Below are positions 1 to 11,042 of a DNA stretch of 64,000 bases, in pieces; positions within the stretch are counted from its first letter, which is position 1, and each line of letters opens with the position of its first letter. The DNA is from Plantago major (Eukaryota > Streptophyta > Magnoliopsida > Lamiales > Plantaginaceae): the NCBI GenBank assembly GCA_026545765.1, contig CM048840.1:48596580-48660579 (forward strand), given 5' to 3'. The notes beneath the pieces were generated by a model. It did no database searches, had not been told where the DNA came from, and saw nothing but the letters and a program-made list of their open reading frames with translations. The translations under genes were made by a program, and so were the position numbers.

Positions 1-577
1 CCTGACAAACTACCTTAACCAACACCTTAATCGGCGTGGAGTACATGAAGTACTTAGTTTGGGAAACTAAGGAATAACTCCAAGGTTACTGAGCATAGCA
101 AGTACTTAGTTTGGGAAATTAAGGAATAGCTCAAAAGGTTTATGAGTACAGGAAGTACTTGGCTGTGAAAGCCGGGGAATAACTCAGGGGGAACACTTGG
201 TTGGGAACCTAGTGTTATTTAGGAATCTAGAGAAGATACTTGTAAGGTTACCTAAATTATCTGTCTTAGTTGATTCTAGGTCTGAGAAAGGCCGAAGTGG
301 ATTAGTTGAAGGATTACGCCACCTTCAGATACCACTATAAAAAGACTTGTGTTATTTACTTTCTGCAGTTTATTACTTGCTTTATTTATCTTGCAAAGTA
401 TTTACACTTATCTTGCTGAGCACGTGCACTTATCACAGAAAAGTCTTCCGCTCTCTGAAATTAAGTATCAGATATCTTCACAGATATCTGAGAAACTGTG
501 TTTATTGACAAACGTTTTAAAAGACTATTCACCCCCCCCCCCTCTAGTCTTTTACTTTGCCGTTATTTGGACCAACA
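1..577 (+). repeat. 5' LTR of the SIRE-type element (last 577 bp only)
   Basis: This matches 13419-13981 almost base for base and ends with ACCAACA, two bases before the primer-binding site. It holds the end of the LTR, including the hairpin array at 53-214 and a C-rich tract at 532-542. The U3 part lies outside the window. Confidence 0.95.
53..214 (+). repeat. Array of four hairpins in the LTR transcript leader
   Basis: Units of about 52 bp begin with a GAAGTA-like sequence and end with GGAATAACTC or GGAATAGCTC, with a hairpin between. Stems are 53-60/64-71 (CTTAGTTT/AAACTAAG, loop GGG), 105-112/116-123 (CTTAGTTT/AAATTAAG, loop GGG), 158-164/170-176 (CTTGGCT/AGCCGGG, with two G-U pairs) and 194-202/206-214 (CACTTGGTT/AACCTAGTG, one mismatch). 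The same array is at 13471-13632 in the 3' LTR, and in diverged form in the LTR pieces at 52377-52985 and 52988-54156. Stem sequences differ between copies but stay paired. It lies downstream of the LTR TATA box, so it should be present in the element RNA. Confidence 0.75.
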
Positions 578-579
578 AG

Positions 580-591
580 TGGTATCAGAGC
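580..591 (+). other. Primer-binding site (initiator tRNA-Met type)
   Basis: TGGTATCAGAGC is the usual Ty1/copia primer-binding site, complementary to the 3' part of initiator tRNA-Met. It lies two bases after the LTR end at 577 and fixes the LTR boundary. Confidence 0.95.
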
Positions 592-695
592 AGGAGGTTC
601 CCAAGCCTTCTGCACTGAACCTAGATCCCAGATAAGTGCCCACTAACTGCTTTTCACCTACACTTGATTTGTTTGTTTAGTGTGTTTGCTGCAGG

Positions 696-1764
696 ATGTC
701 TTTAAGTGACGCCCCAATTCTTAAGCCAGAGAATTATGAGAAATGGAAGAACAACATGATGCTCCACCTAGAAGCCATCAGTGACGAAATGAACGAAGTG
801 ATAAAGAATGGCCCAATAGTCATTCAACAACTCAAGCAAGTCATAGAGGTTTCTAATGGTAGAGACAGAGAACAAAGTGATGGGTCTTCACAAATGACAA
901 GGCCAACTGGTGGTAGACTTGCTACCAAGTTACTTACGAACCAAAACTCAGAGAGCTCGACATCTAAGATGCCAAGAGAAATCGATTGGATGGTCAGGCT
1001 CGTAATATCATCATACGTTCTACTCCAGAGCACATACAGTGTAAACTGTGGGGTGCAAAAACGGCGAAAGTGGCCTGGCAACTGATTGAAGAAATATGTG
1101 CTGGCACTGAGAAAACAAAGGAAAATAAGTTCGAAGTTTTGAAGCTCAAATTCCAAAACTTTAAACAAGGTCCCACAGAGACTCTTGAAGAACTAGATTT
1201 CTGGTTTACAACACTTATGAGTGACATAGTTGCACTTGGTGAAAGTAATAGATATACCCAGTCAGAGAAGATTAAGACTATTGTGAGAAATCTAAATCAT
1301 AACTGGGAGCACACAAAGTTTTTCTATTTTAACCAAGGAATGCCATATATCACTCCAGTGGAATTTTCTCTCACCTTGCCACTGTTGACTATGAGACAAC
1401 TCAAAGAGAACAAACAACTGAGAAATTGCAGAATGTTGCTCTAGTCGCTCAAGGAACTTCTGAAAAGAAGAAAGGCAAGGAGGTGACTGCGGATACTCTT
1501 GCTGTCAAGCAAATGGGAAAATATGTCAGTCGAGAAATTGAGAGAAGAAAAGCCAAAGAGAAGCTGAAAAAGCATATAGGCTCAAACTATCACCAGTACA
1601 AAAATATACAAAGCTCGTTGAACAAGTTGGCTCAGAAAGCATCAAGTACTGAGGAAGTAGAAATCGGAAACGATATCTGTTTCTATTGTCAGAAACCTGG
1701 TCATTTCAAGAAGGATTGCCCTGCCTTCAACAAACTTAAGACAGGTGACAAGAAAGATAGATGA
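696..1764 (+). pseudogene. copia gag (nucleocapsid), frameshifted
   Basis: The ATG at 696 follows the primer site by about 100 bp. The N-terminus (ILKPENYEKWKNNM) is the usual copia gag start. From about 986 the reading continues in another frame with the UBN2-type gag core (FEVLKLKFQNFKQGPTETLE), and from about 1426 in a third frame, ending with a zinc knuckle CFYCQKPGHFKKDC (CX2CX4HX4C) at about 1678-1719. At least two frameshifts separate these parts. In intact elements this protein packages genomic RNA into virus-like particles in the cytoplasm; this copy cannot make a full product. Confidence 0.9.
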
Positions 1765-1788
1765 ATCTTCAAGAGAAGTCAGAGAGCT

Positions 1789-3180
1789 ATGCTCACTGAA
1801 GAACGGAAAAAGATTCAACTTCAATTGGATGCTCTAGACATTGAGTCTGATTCTGAGGATGAAGACTCAGATGATTCTACACTGCCCTCTCCAGAATTGT
1901 GCGGTGTTTCTCATGATGTGATCGACTTTGGACAAAAGAAGAAAGAAGTGTGTGGAATGGCTGAAGAGATCTTTCCAGATATCTCCAATATTGAACCTTG
2001 TCTAATGGCTGATGAGGTAACACATACTTCTTGTTATACATATGAAAGTGATGAGGAAGGAATTAAAGATCTGGAACATCTCAGAAGAGAGCTTGATCTC
2101 TACGAAAGAGAATTTCTAATGGTCCGAGCTAGAGCAGAAATTCTTGAAGAAGAAAAGAATTCTCTTGTAAAGGAAAATTCACAAGAAAAAGGATGTTGAA
2201 AATGCATTTCTCAAGGCTCAGATATCTGAGACTGAAAAGTAACATAAAGAAGCATTAGCCAATCTTCAAAAGAAATGTCAAGATCTTCTTTCTGATAATA
2301 AAGAACTCAAAAAGAAAGAATTATCTTTTCAATCTTATGCCAAAGCTAGTGACACTCTTGCTGAAGTACAATCTTATTTAAGAGATCCTTCAGAAAAGAG
2401 AGGACTTGGGCTGGACACACACACAGATAGTTCTACCACTCTGAATAAGAGTGATGAAAAATGAACATTTGTCAGTGCTCAACAAGGTGGTTCCCAAACA
2501 AGCTACAGTATCGGTCAGAAAGCTAAGGTTGTTGACAAAGAAAAGGCAGTTGCGACTAAACCTTTGTGGGAAAAACAAGTCCAAAAGAAATCATTGAATA
2601 TTTCTAAAAGAAACATTACATCGAAAAGTGTAATCACCACAAGCATGTCTCTCAGAAAGGAAAAATTGCAGGAGCTGACAAATTCTCCTATGTCACGTTT
2701 TCTGGAAAGAAAATAGATTACCCAGAGACTAGCAAAGCTGCTGAGAAAAGATCTCAGATAGCACCAGGTGCTCGGAATGGCATTGGCTATAAAGCTATCG
2801 GGAAACAACTTGCTCGTGAATACAAACAAGAGCAAGAACGATGGTTAAAGGCTACAATTGCTCACAGCAATTACCAGAAGTGGAAGTTGAATCAAGCCAC
2901 TGAAAATCTGAATGCCAGGGCTAGAAGAAATCTGGCTAGGAAAGCTAAGTTTGTCGAGAAGGCACTTAAACCCGACAGTATCCTAAATCACCAAATGGAG
3001 CACCAAGGAACACACCAGGGAAGAAAATAGTTCTTAATGACAATAATACTATTCATTTAACTAGAATTCCTCCTTATGTTCCTGTTAGACAAAAGAATGC
3101 TCCTAAGAAATTCATTCAAAAGTGGATTCATACTGGAAGATTCTTTAGTCCAAATGGTTCCATTGTTGGTATGAGAACCT
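1789..3180 (+). pseudogene. gag-protease linker region, acidic/coiled-coil, degraded
   Basis: 1789-2199 is open and encodes a very acidic stretch rich in D, E and S, followed by a charged, probably helical segment (EHLRRELDLYEREF). From 2200 to 3180 the charged, K/E-rich coding continues in pieces across frames up to the protease. Such long linkers between the zinc knuckle and the protease are common in large copia elements. No enzymatic motif is visible. Confidence 0.6.
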
Positions 3181-3200
3181 AATCTCCTATTTCCTGTTTT

Positions 3201-3848
3201 GTGCAGAACACTCTAAAGACTAACCCAAAGTGGCATTTTGATAGTGGATGTGGGAAGCACATGACAAGAGACAAAGCAAATCTGATTGACTACAGAAAAT
3301 GCAATGATGGACCAATTATTAGGTTTGCTGGAGGAAATGAAAATCCAACCATAGGATTTGGCAATCTAAAGTTTGGAGCCCTTAAAATCTCTGAAGTACT
3401 ACATGTAAAGGGATTGAAATATAATCTCCTAAGCATGAGTCAACTGGTAGACAAAGGGTACACTGTCAAGATCAAGTCAAAACTATGCAAAGTGATTGAC
3501 AATGAGTCAAAGCAGACAGTCTTGGTTGCAAGGCGTAAAGGAAATCTTTATGTTGCTGATTGGGCATCCGCCACAACTGAAGAATGTCTCATGGTGAGTC
3601 AATCTGGCCACACTGAAGAAAATTGGCTATGGCATAAAAGAATGAGTCACTTGAATTTCAAAACTCTGAATAAGCTAGCCAAGAAAGAGTTGGTATTGGT
3701 TTACCCAAAATGGCATATAGAAAAGAAGGTGTATGTTCAGCTTGCCACATGGAAAAACAATCCAAAACATCTTTCAAGTCTAAAACTAGACATTCCAGTG
3801 AAAGGCCACTACAAATGTTACATATGGATCTTTTTGAATCCTCTGTAA
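3201..3848 (+). pseudogene. copia protease and integrase N-terminal region
   Basis: The retroviral-type aspartic protease active site reads WHFDSGCGKHMT (DSG motif) near the start. The flap-like region and the usual LKYNLLSMSQL motif follow. The GAG pre-integrase block ENWLWHKRMSHLNFKTLN then begins the integrase zinc-binding HHCC domain. The frame stops at 3848 within the early integrase. The protease would cleave the Gag-Pol polyprotein; the integrase would insert the cDNA. Confidence 0.9.
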
Positions 3849-5060
3849 CTAGTTATGCAGGAAAGAAATAAGGTCTGGTTGTTGTTGATGATTACTCAAG
3901 ATTCACTTGGGTTATCTCTCTCAAACACAAATCTGATACAAGGGTTGAGATACCCAACTTGCTGAATAAGCTCGAAGTAATGAAAAATGACAAGGTATCT
4001 CAGAATCGTAATGCACCATGGTATCGAAGTTTGTGAACCAAGACATAAAAGAGTTTTGTACCGCAAAGGTATACAAAGATCAACTATCTTCAGAAGGACA
4101 CCACAACAAAATGGTGTTGTTGAAAGAAAGAATAGGACTCAAAGAAGCAAAGAAGAACAATGCTTACGACATCAAATAAGTTAAATCTATTGGGTTGAAG
4201 TCAGAACACAAAGATGCTACACTCAAAATAGATGTCTGACTAACAAACACCATGACAAAACTCCTTACGAGCTTTTCATTGGTAGACCCCCTAGTATCAA
4301 ACATCTAAGGGTGTTTGGTTGCAAGTGTTTCGTTCTAAATAATGGAAAAGAATACTTGAGAACATTTCAACCAAAGGCAGATGAAGGAGTATTTCTTGCT
4401 TATTCTCTGAATAGAAAAGCCTATAGAATCTACAACAAAAGAACGCAAAAGATTGAGGAATCTGTTCATGTAGTATTCTATGAAGAAAACAAGAAAGTAC
4501 TCTTGAATGATGATCTCTCATATAGGTTCAAAGAACTGATGATTAAAGATTCTGAAAAAGGATCCTCATAAGGAAACAATTCTATCATTCAAATAGAGGA
4601 TGAGTCTGCCGATGAAAAGCAACCTATGCTTAGTAACAACCAGATGACTCTAAGACATGATGAAGAATTTCCTATGAGAATTCCAGAAATGGAACAGGTT
4701 ACTGAGAACCTTCATCATGAAAAGGTATCTGAAAATGAGATTGCTGAAATGCAAGATTCAGATATCTCTAACATTGAAAGAGTGTCAGATATCCATGGCA
4801 TTTTCCATGTGTCAGATATCTCAGATACTGCACAAGTATCTCATCAAGATCATATTGATTCACATTCTAATCAAAATGATATTGATCCTACTAGTTCAAA
4901 ACCTATTATGAAATGGATAAGAAATCATCCTGCAAAGGATGTGATTGGTCCCATAGACCAAGGAGTTAGAACTAGAATAGCAATCGCTGAAAATGCAAAT
5001 TGTCTCTATGGATGTTTCATCTCAAACATTGAACCAAAAACTATTGAAGAAGCATTAAAG
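3849..5060 (+). pseudogene. copia integrase core and C-terminal region, heavily broken
   Basis: Pieces of the DDE core are visible across frames: VVVDDYSRFTWVISL at about 3878-3925 (first catalytic Asp region) and RTPQQNGVVERKNRT at about 4095-4140 (the catalytic Glu region of copia integrases). 4311-4571 encodes the conserved block after the core (FGCKCFVLNNGKEYL to VHVVFYEENK). 4626-5060 is a variable acidic linker with repeated SDIS-type motifs from the GATATC-rich DNA. Confidence 0.85.
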
Positions 5061-6517
5061 GATCAAGATTGGATCTCTGCAATGCAAGAAGAATTGGATC
5101 AATTTGAGAGAAACAAAGTCTGAAAACTGGTTCCATTTGTTGACGGAATATCTGTAATCGGAACCAAGTGGGTTTTCAGAAACAAAATGAATGAATCTGG
5201 TGAAATAACCAGAAATAAAGTTAGGTTGGTTGCCAAGGGATTCACCCAGACTAAAGGACTAGATTTTGATGAATCTTATGCACCAGTTGCAAGATTGGAT
5301 GCAATAAGACTCTTTTTAGCCTTTGCAGCTCATAATGACTTTACAGTTTATCAGATGGATGTCAAGAGTGCATTTCTAAATGGTGAACTTGCTGAGGAAG
5401 TCTATGTTGAGCAACCACCAGGTTTTGAAGTTTCCTCAGAAAGTAGGATGGTCTATTAGCTTCAGAAAGCTCTGTATGGGTTGAAACAAGCTCCAAGAGC
5501 ATGGTATGATACATTGGCCAGATACCTACTAAAAAGTGGTTTCAAGAAAGGAGATGTTGATAAAACACTCTTCACATTGAACCATGATGGGAAACTACTT
5601 TTAGTTCAAGTATATGTTGATGCATTATATTTGGATCTAAAGACAAGCAACTTTGTGAAGACTTTGTTGAACTCATGAAATGTAAATTTGAGATGAGCAT
5701 GATGGGAGAATTGAATTACTTCCTAGGGCTGCAAGTCAAGCAACTCAATAAGTTTAATCTAAAGCCTTCTGAAAAGAATGCTAAGATACCAATGAGAATT
5801 GGAACCAAAATGACCTATACTGAATCTGACAAGAGTGTTGAAGAACACAAGTATAGGAAATTGATTGGATCTCTACTATACCTCACTGCAAGTATACCTG
5901 ATATTCAATATGCAGTTGGAGTGTGTGCTAGATTTCAGACAAATCCAATGCAATCACACTACAACATTGTTATGAAAATATTGAGGTACGTAAAAGGTAC
6001 TGTAGAAGTTGGATTGTGGTATCCAAAAGATAGTGGATTGAGTTTGGTTGGCTATTCAGATGCCGACTATGCTGGATCATTGCTTGACAGAAAAAGCACC
6101 TCAGGAACATGTCAATTTCTTGGTGCCAGATTGATATCTTGGTTTAGAAAGAAACAAAATTCAATTGCCACATCTACTACAGAGGCTGAATTTATTGCTG
6201 CTGGGTGTTGTGCTTCAAAGATATTGTGGATACAACAACAACTCAGAGACTATGGACTCAATGAAGAGAAAACTCCCATTTTCTGTGACAACACAAGTGC
6301 TATTGCCATAACTCAGAATCCTAAGTTTCACGCAAGAACAAAGCACATTGATGTTAGACACCACTTCATCAGAGACCTTGTTGAAAAAGGCAATATAGAG
6401 ATACTCAAGATTGGCACTGAAGACCAACTTGCAGATATCTTTACTAAGCCACTACAAGAAAGAAGATTCTTAGCCTTAAGACATAGTCTTGGACTAATGG
6501 AGCTACCAAAGAACTAA
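5061..6517 (+). pseudogene. copia reverse transcriptase and RNase H
   Basis: The RT begins near 5061 (WISAMQEELDQFERNK), is interrupted by a stop at 5121-5123, then continues with [20 protein letters not shown] and [21 protein letters not shown] nonsense TAG at 5457-5459 falls where the family has Lys, and the frame resumes as LQKALYGLKQAPRAWYDTL. The catalytic YVDD box reads YVDA, so the second Asp is lost. After a frameshift near 5675, the RNase H region runs to the stop at 6517: GYSDADYAG, STTEAEFIAA and ARTKHIDVRHHF are all intact. The enzyme would copy element RNA to cDNA; here it is inactive by the stops and the lost Asp. Confidence 0.95.
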
Positions 6518-6568
6518 AAAAAAAAATTCAGATATCTGAAGAAGATATCAAAGGAGAGAGAAAAGAAA

Positions 6569-6699
6569 TCTGGAACGGGTATCCAGAGAAGAGGTATCTG
6601 GAACGGGTATCCAGAAAAGAAGAATCTGGAACGGGTATCCAGAAACCAAAGGCTAAAGGGTAAAATGGCTATTGAATATTTCTGAGACGGGTACTCAGA
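6569..6699 (+). repeat. Four hairpins with identical ACGGGTA loop, 28-nt phased
   Basis: Stem-loops are at 6569-6587, 6597-6615 and 6625-6643 (TCTGGA-ACGGGTA-TCCAGA) and at 6681-6699 (TCTGAG-ACGGGTA-CTCAGA). Starts are spaced 28, 28 and 56 nt, so a fifth position near 6653 is occupied by unrelated or decayed sequence. The fourth stem differs at two positions on each side and is still perfectly paired, while the 7-nt loop is unchanged. The array begins about 50 bp after the pol stop. The function is unknown; it may be an RNA protein-binding or packaging signal, or a processing/translation signal before ORF3. Confidence 0.8.
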
Positions 6700-7140
6700 T
6701 ATCTAGATCACTCAGTGAGGGAGAACACAAAAGAGAATAGTACAACTGTCTACAGTTAACTACTATCTTGAAATTTGTATTATTTCTATCTTTGTGAAAA
6801 ACTTTGAAAAGAAAACAAGTATAAGATAGAATCAGATACAAACAGTGTTCTCATTCACACAGAAACATGATTCAGATAGCTAATAGCCAACATTCATTAA
6901 ATGGGCACAATTACAATTGTTGATTGTGATCATTGCTGAAGAAGCAATGGTGACCCTTGATGAAATGGGTGATTGATCTTTACGGCAGGGATTAATTCTC
7001 GGTAAATAGTGGACTGTTGAAATTCCGACATGGCCCACTATGCATTTAATGCCGAACAAACTTTTACCCACGCCTTACTGCAATTCACAGATACGTATAT
7101 ACAAAACCAATTTGTATGTATATGTTTGTCTGAATTACGT

Positions 7141-7325
7141 TGATATATATATAGGATTTTGGCAAAAGAAATTACTTTCGCCTAATCCAACATTCAGACT
7201 TGCACAAGAATAGCAAAAACCATTCTTCAACCTCTGCAAATTTCTGTTAGTTTTTCTGCAAAGAATCACTAATCTCTCACCCAAATCTCTTTCAAACTTT
7301 CAAAACACTTGCACTATATAAAGAG
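7141..7325 (+). promoter_or_regulatory. Promoter-like region and leader of ORF3
   Basis: A TATA-rich stretch (TATATATATAG) at about 7144-7154 is followed by about 150 bp of C/T- and A-rich DNA without ATG-rich coding, like a plant 5' leader, directly before the ATG at 7326. A second TATATAA at about 7314 is too close to the ATG to act as a core promoter for it. The spacing suggests a transcript starting near 7175. This is inference from composition only. Confidence 0.35.
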
Positions 7326-9209
7326 ATGGCTCCTAAGCGTTTGTCTACCCAAAAACCCCAATCTTCTACCACTGGTACTGCTGAAAAGCAAGCACCATAG
7401 TTGGTTATAGTAAACAATCGATTGGTAGGAGACTTTAGTCCCGATCATTGGAGTTCAAATCACAGAATGATTTGGGGTGGTGCCATGATTGAGGAATACC
7501 TCACGGCTGCTGTTGAAAATCAAGCCGATAGGAAGCTAATTCTTGTCATGCTTGAAAAGGCACAAATCAAGGGTTTTCTATCTGCTCTTCCCAGTGGAAT
7601 TTCTTCACTAGATGTCTTAGAATTCTACAATAACTCCAAGATTATATCCTGTGTTTCTTAAGGCACTGCAATAGTGTCTATAAAAACTAAAGTCGAAGGA
7701 AAGGAAATCCTTTTGGACTTAACAACTTTCTGTAAGTTGTTTGATCTTCAAAATCTTGGAAAGGATTTTGAAATAGAAACCAAGGATGATGATCTCCTTG
7801 AAGGTGTAAAACAGTTGTACAGTGACGTGTGTGATATTGAAAAATCAGATACACCCACTGATTTTAAGCTTGCTGACATCAGAACTAGACATCTGTTGGT
7901 TCAATGGGATGTGTTGGCATGCATTCTTCACAGATGCTTTGATGGTCTACAAGGAGGTGCTGACCAGATAATCCAAGAACGCTGGATGATGATGTTCTTA
8001 TTGCAACAACAAGACAAAAGGCTGGAAAACCCTTTCAATTGGGGAAAGTACGCCTTTATGAAGCTTGTGAAGAAGATTCAAGGATTTGAGCCTAAAATCG
8101 CTAAGGGACTCGCTGAGCCAAAGGCCACAGTAAGCTATGGTCTAAAGATATGTTACTTGCTGGAGAAGCTTGGCATTGAGCTCAGAGAGAAGGCTGATAT
8201 AGCCAACAGTAACCTACTCTACAAATATGAATATACAAACTTGATGAAAAAGGTTACTGGATCTCAGAAAGGTTCCAAGAAGCGAAAGACTGAAGAGGTA
8301 TCTGAGGGAAAGGTTGCGACCAAGAAGCCCAGAACTTCACGAAAGAAGTCTGCTGGCAAATCAGAAGGCACACCCATTGAGGTTGTCGATTCCCAGATAC
8401 CTGCCGCCATTGCTGATGAACTCATAAATGCAGATGAACTCATCAATGCTGCAAAACAGGTATCGGCTACTGAACAAGTAGACTCAACAAGAGGAAGTAC
8501 TTTAAGAAATGTTAAGACTATTGCCGAAAGCCTTGCTGATGAACTCATCAATGATGCTAAAGAAAGTAGTGATAGATCCCAAGCCCTTTCTACAGAAACC
8601 GCAGGGATTATGGACCAATCAGTTCCTAATGCTGATGAGAGCTCTGATGATGAAGATGATGAAGTAGTCATCTCTCAAATCCTAGAAAAATCACAAAGGG
8701 CTAAGGTTACTGAAAAAGTAACTGGTGTAGAGGTATCTGAAGAAGAATCTACACCACAAAGTTGTCTTGAACAAGCACTGCTTTAAAGGTCTTGAACAAG
8801 CAATCGTGTTCAAGGTCACCGGACATTACACCATCGAGCAAGAAAGACCAAGCTATGAAGATGCTCGATGAGTGATAGCTTAGTGTGGAGGATACCGCCA
8901 TCGCCTCAACACTCAACAACCTGCCTCAAGCACAAAACCACAATAGCCGATGTGAATATCTGAAATGGTACTGAGTTACGTAAACCAAAGATCTTTCATT
9001 GTCAAGAAAATTTCGCAAAAGAGCAGTTCCCAACTCAATGAGAGGAATCAAACCGGCATCCGCCAAAATGATCAATCAGGAGGCAACCGAGTTGCATACT
9101 CAGAAAGGTCTGGCACCAAACTTCAAACAAAGAAGCTGAAATGGAGCAACAAGACCAAAACATAGAAGGGTCACAAGTTTCAGAGACCAATCAGCCTGAC
9201 ACTGCTCAG

Positions 9210-10089
9210 GTAGCTGAATGGTTTAACTCTCTACTTGTGATAATTTGTGTTTATTAATCTTGTTATTTAATAAAATTTCTTTGTTACAGGCTGAATTAGA
9301 AACACAAGAACAAGAGGAAGCTGGAAAGCCTGCCTCAGAGACTGAGAAGGAGGCTACTAAAACCTTACCTCTTAAGGAATCTGAGCCTGTGCTACAGGTG
9401 ATAGAGAGTTTCTTAAGATATTACTTTTTATACGTTAATACACTTAACTAATTAAGTGGATGTTTCTAATAGGCTCCAACTGAGAAAGAAGAAGATAAGG
9501 CAGAAATGCCAGAAAAGGACCCAGAAACCGTCAAGGTTTCTGAAGAAAATGTCATTGAGCCTTCTAGTATGAAGGTATATGAAAATCAGTGATAATCATT
9601 CTTCATTATGGGTTAATATAAATTCTTCTCTAATTACTCAATACTTTCTACTTACAGGCTCATTCAGAAGTAGAAGTGCAAGGGGGGAAGAGTTGCGACA
9701 TTCCCTGCACCCATGGAAATTGATGAAGCCCCCAAGGCAACATCACCAGAAAGAACACCAGAAACTGAGAAAGTTTCTGAGAACAATGATTCTGAGTCTC
9801 CTGTTAAGGAAGTAAGTGAAAAACTCAGAGATCATTGAAGCTTAATTGCATATATTCTTTCATGACAATTTCCTAAGTATTGTGTTAATTTTAATTCTCA
9901 GATTGAAACAGAAAGAAAGACAACTGAGGATCAGACTTCCCAGTCTCCTCCTCATATCCAGATATCTGAGGCACTGAACCTCGGAAGTCAAGTCATCCGA
10001 GCACATCACAGGTAACTCAGATACCTTTCTACTCTAAAGCCTAGATATCTACTAAAGTTTTGAAATTAATTCAGAATGCTTTCTTTCAG
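9210..10089 (+). other. Five short introns and four symmetric mini-exons in ORF3
   Basis: Introns are 9210-9289 (80 bp), 9398-9472 (75), 9575-9657 (83), 9812-9901 (90) and 10012-10089 (78), each GT...AG with a T-rich 3' end. Exons between them are 108, 102, 154 and 110 bp. The last two become 153 and 111 if one single-base indel each is allowed, which also restores the reading. All introns are phase 0, and four of the five following exons begin with GCT. Exon products share E/T/K/P-rich wording such as ETEK and SE, so the exons look like amplified copies of one unit. Introns have stops in all useful frames. Confidence 0.75.
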
Positions 10090-10970
10090 GCTCAAACAAG
10101 TGCCACTAAGCTCCCTGTTGATGAGAAAGAGGACCTGCTTCCTTTCTTCAAGGAACACACTTTGCCAAAGCATCTGAAATGCTTTAAGAAATGGCAAAAG
10201 CTCCGATTCTCCGATCTATCTGAAATCTTAAAGGTGACTGATCACCACACAAGGAGAGCACGAGCCCTTGACTTGGAAAACTACGTCCATGCAATGTTTC
10301 CCACTGAACAATATTCTTTCGGGACATTGATGGATAAGGATCAGGTCAAGAAGTGGCCGTAAGTCGATCCAAGCTTTCAAACAAGCGGATGGTCAGACCA
10401 GACTACAGATGGCATTCAAGCCTACTTTGCCCCAGACTCTACAATACATACCCTCTGAACAAGAGGAAGTTAATGGGCAAACGGTCACTATTCCAGAGGT
10501 GATCAACCTGGTCTCTGAAGATGAAGAAGAGAAGGAAACTGATGAGAACAATTATGAAGATCCTCCTTCTGACCATCACAAGGATGAGGATAAGAAGGAT
10601 GATGATGATGCCTCGCACTGGGATGTGAAGGATTCCACAAGGAAACAATGCCTCACCGGTCATTGCCATAACTATCTGCAAGGCAACTTTAACTCCCTTT
10701 CAGAATCCTTTGTGATTCTTAGTCAGTCAACAATGACTAAGGGGGAAGGATTTCAAGATGCTCAGAGAGGAAGAGGAAACAAAAGAAAATCTGAACAACC
10801 ACCTCTCAGAATTAATGAGCCCTCCTCCAGTCAGACTGCTCTACAGATAGTAGCCACCACTTAGCAACTTCCTAAAAAAGGAATGACAACAAGGGCCAGA
10901 GCACAGAAACCTCCAAGGAGTACCAAGGCTCCAAGGAGAAGACAAGTAACAGGGATTGATGAGTCTTCTG

Positions 10971-11042
10971 AAGAAGAAGAAGAAGAAGAAGAAGAAGAAG
11001 AAGAAGAAGAAGAAGAAGAAGAAGAAGAAGAAGAAGAAGAAG
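10971..11042 (+). repeat. (GAA)n microsatellite coding for poly-Glu
   Basis: About 23 GAA/AGA units occur in a row inside ORF3, in the frame that gives glutamates. Long reading frames on the other strand and other frames (poly-Ser, poly-Phe, poly-Lys) are artefacts of this tract. Confidence 0.95.

Noticed and set aside
53..214. CRISPR-like reading of regularly spaced repeats
   Set aside because: Plant nuclear retrotransposon LTR; the units are tandem hairpin repeats without unique spacers.
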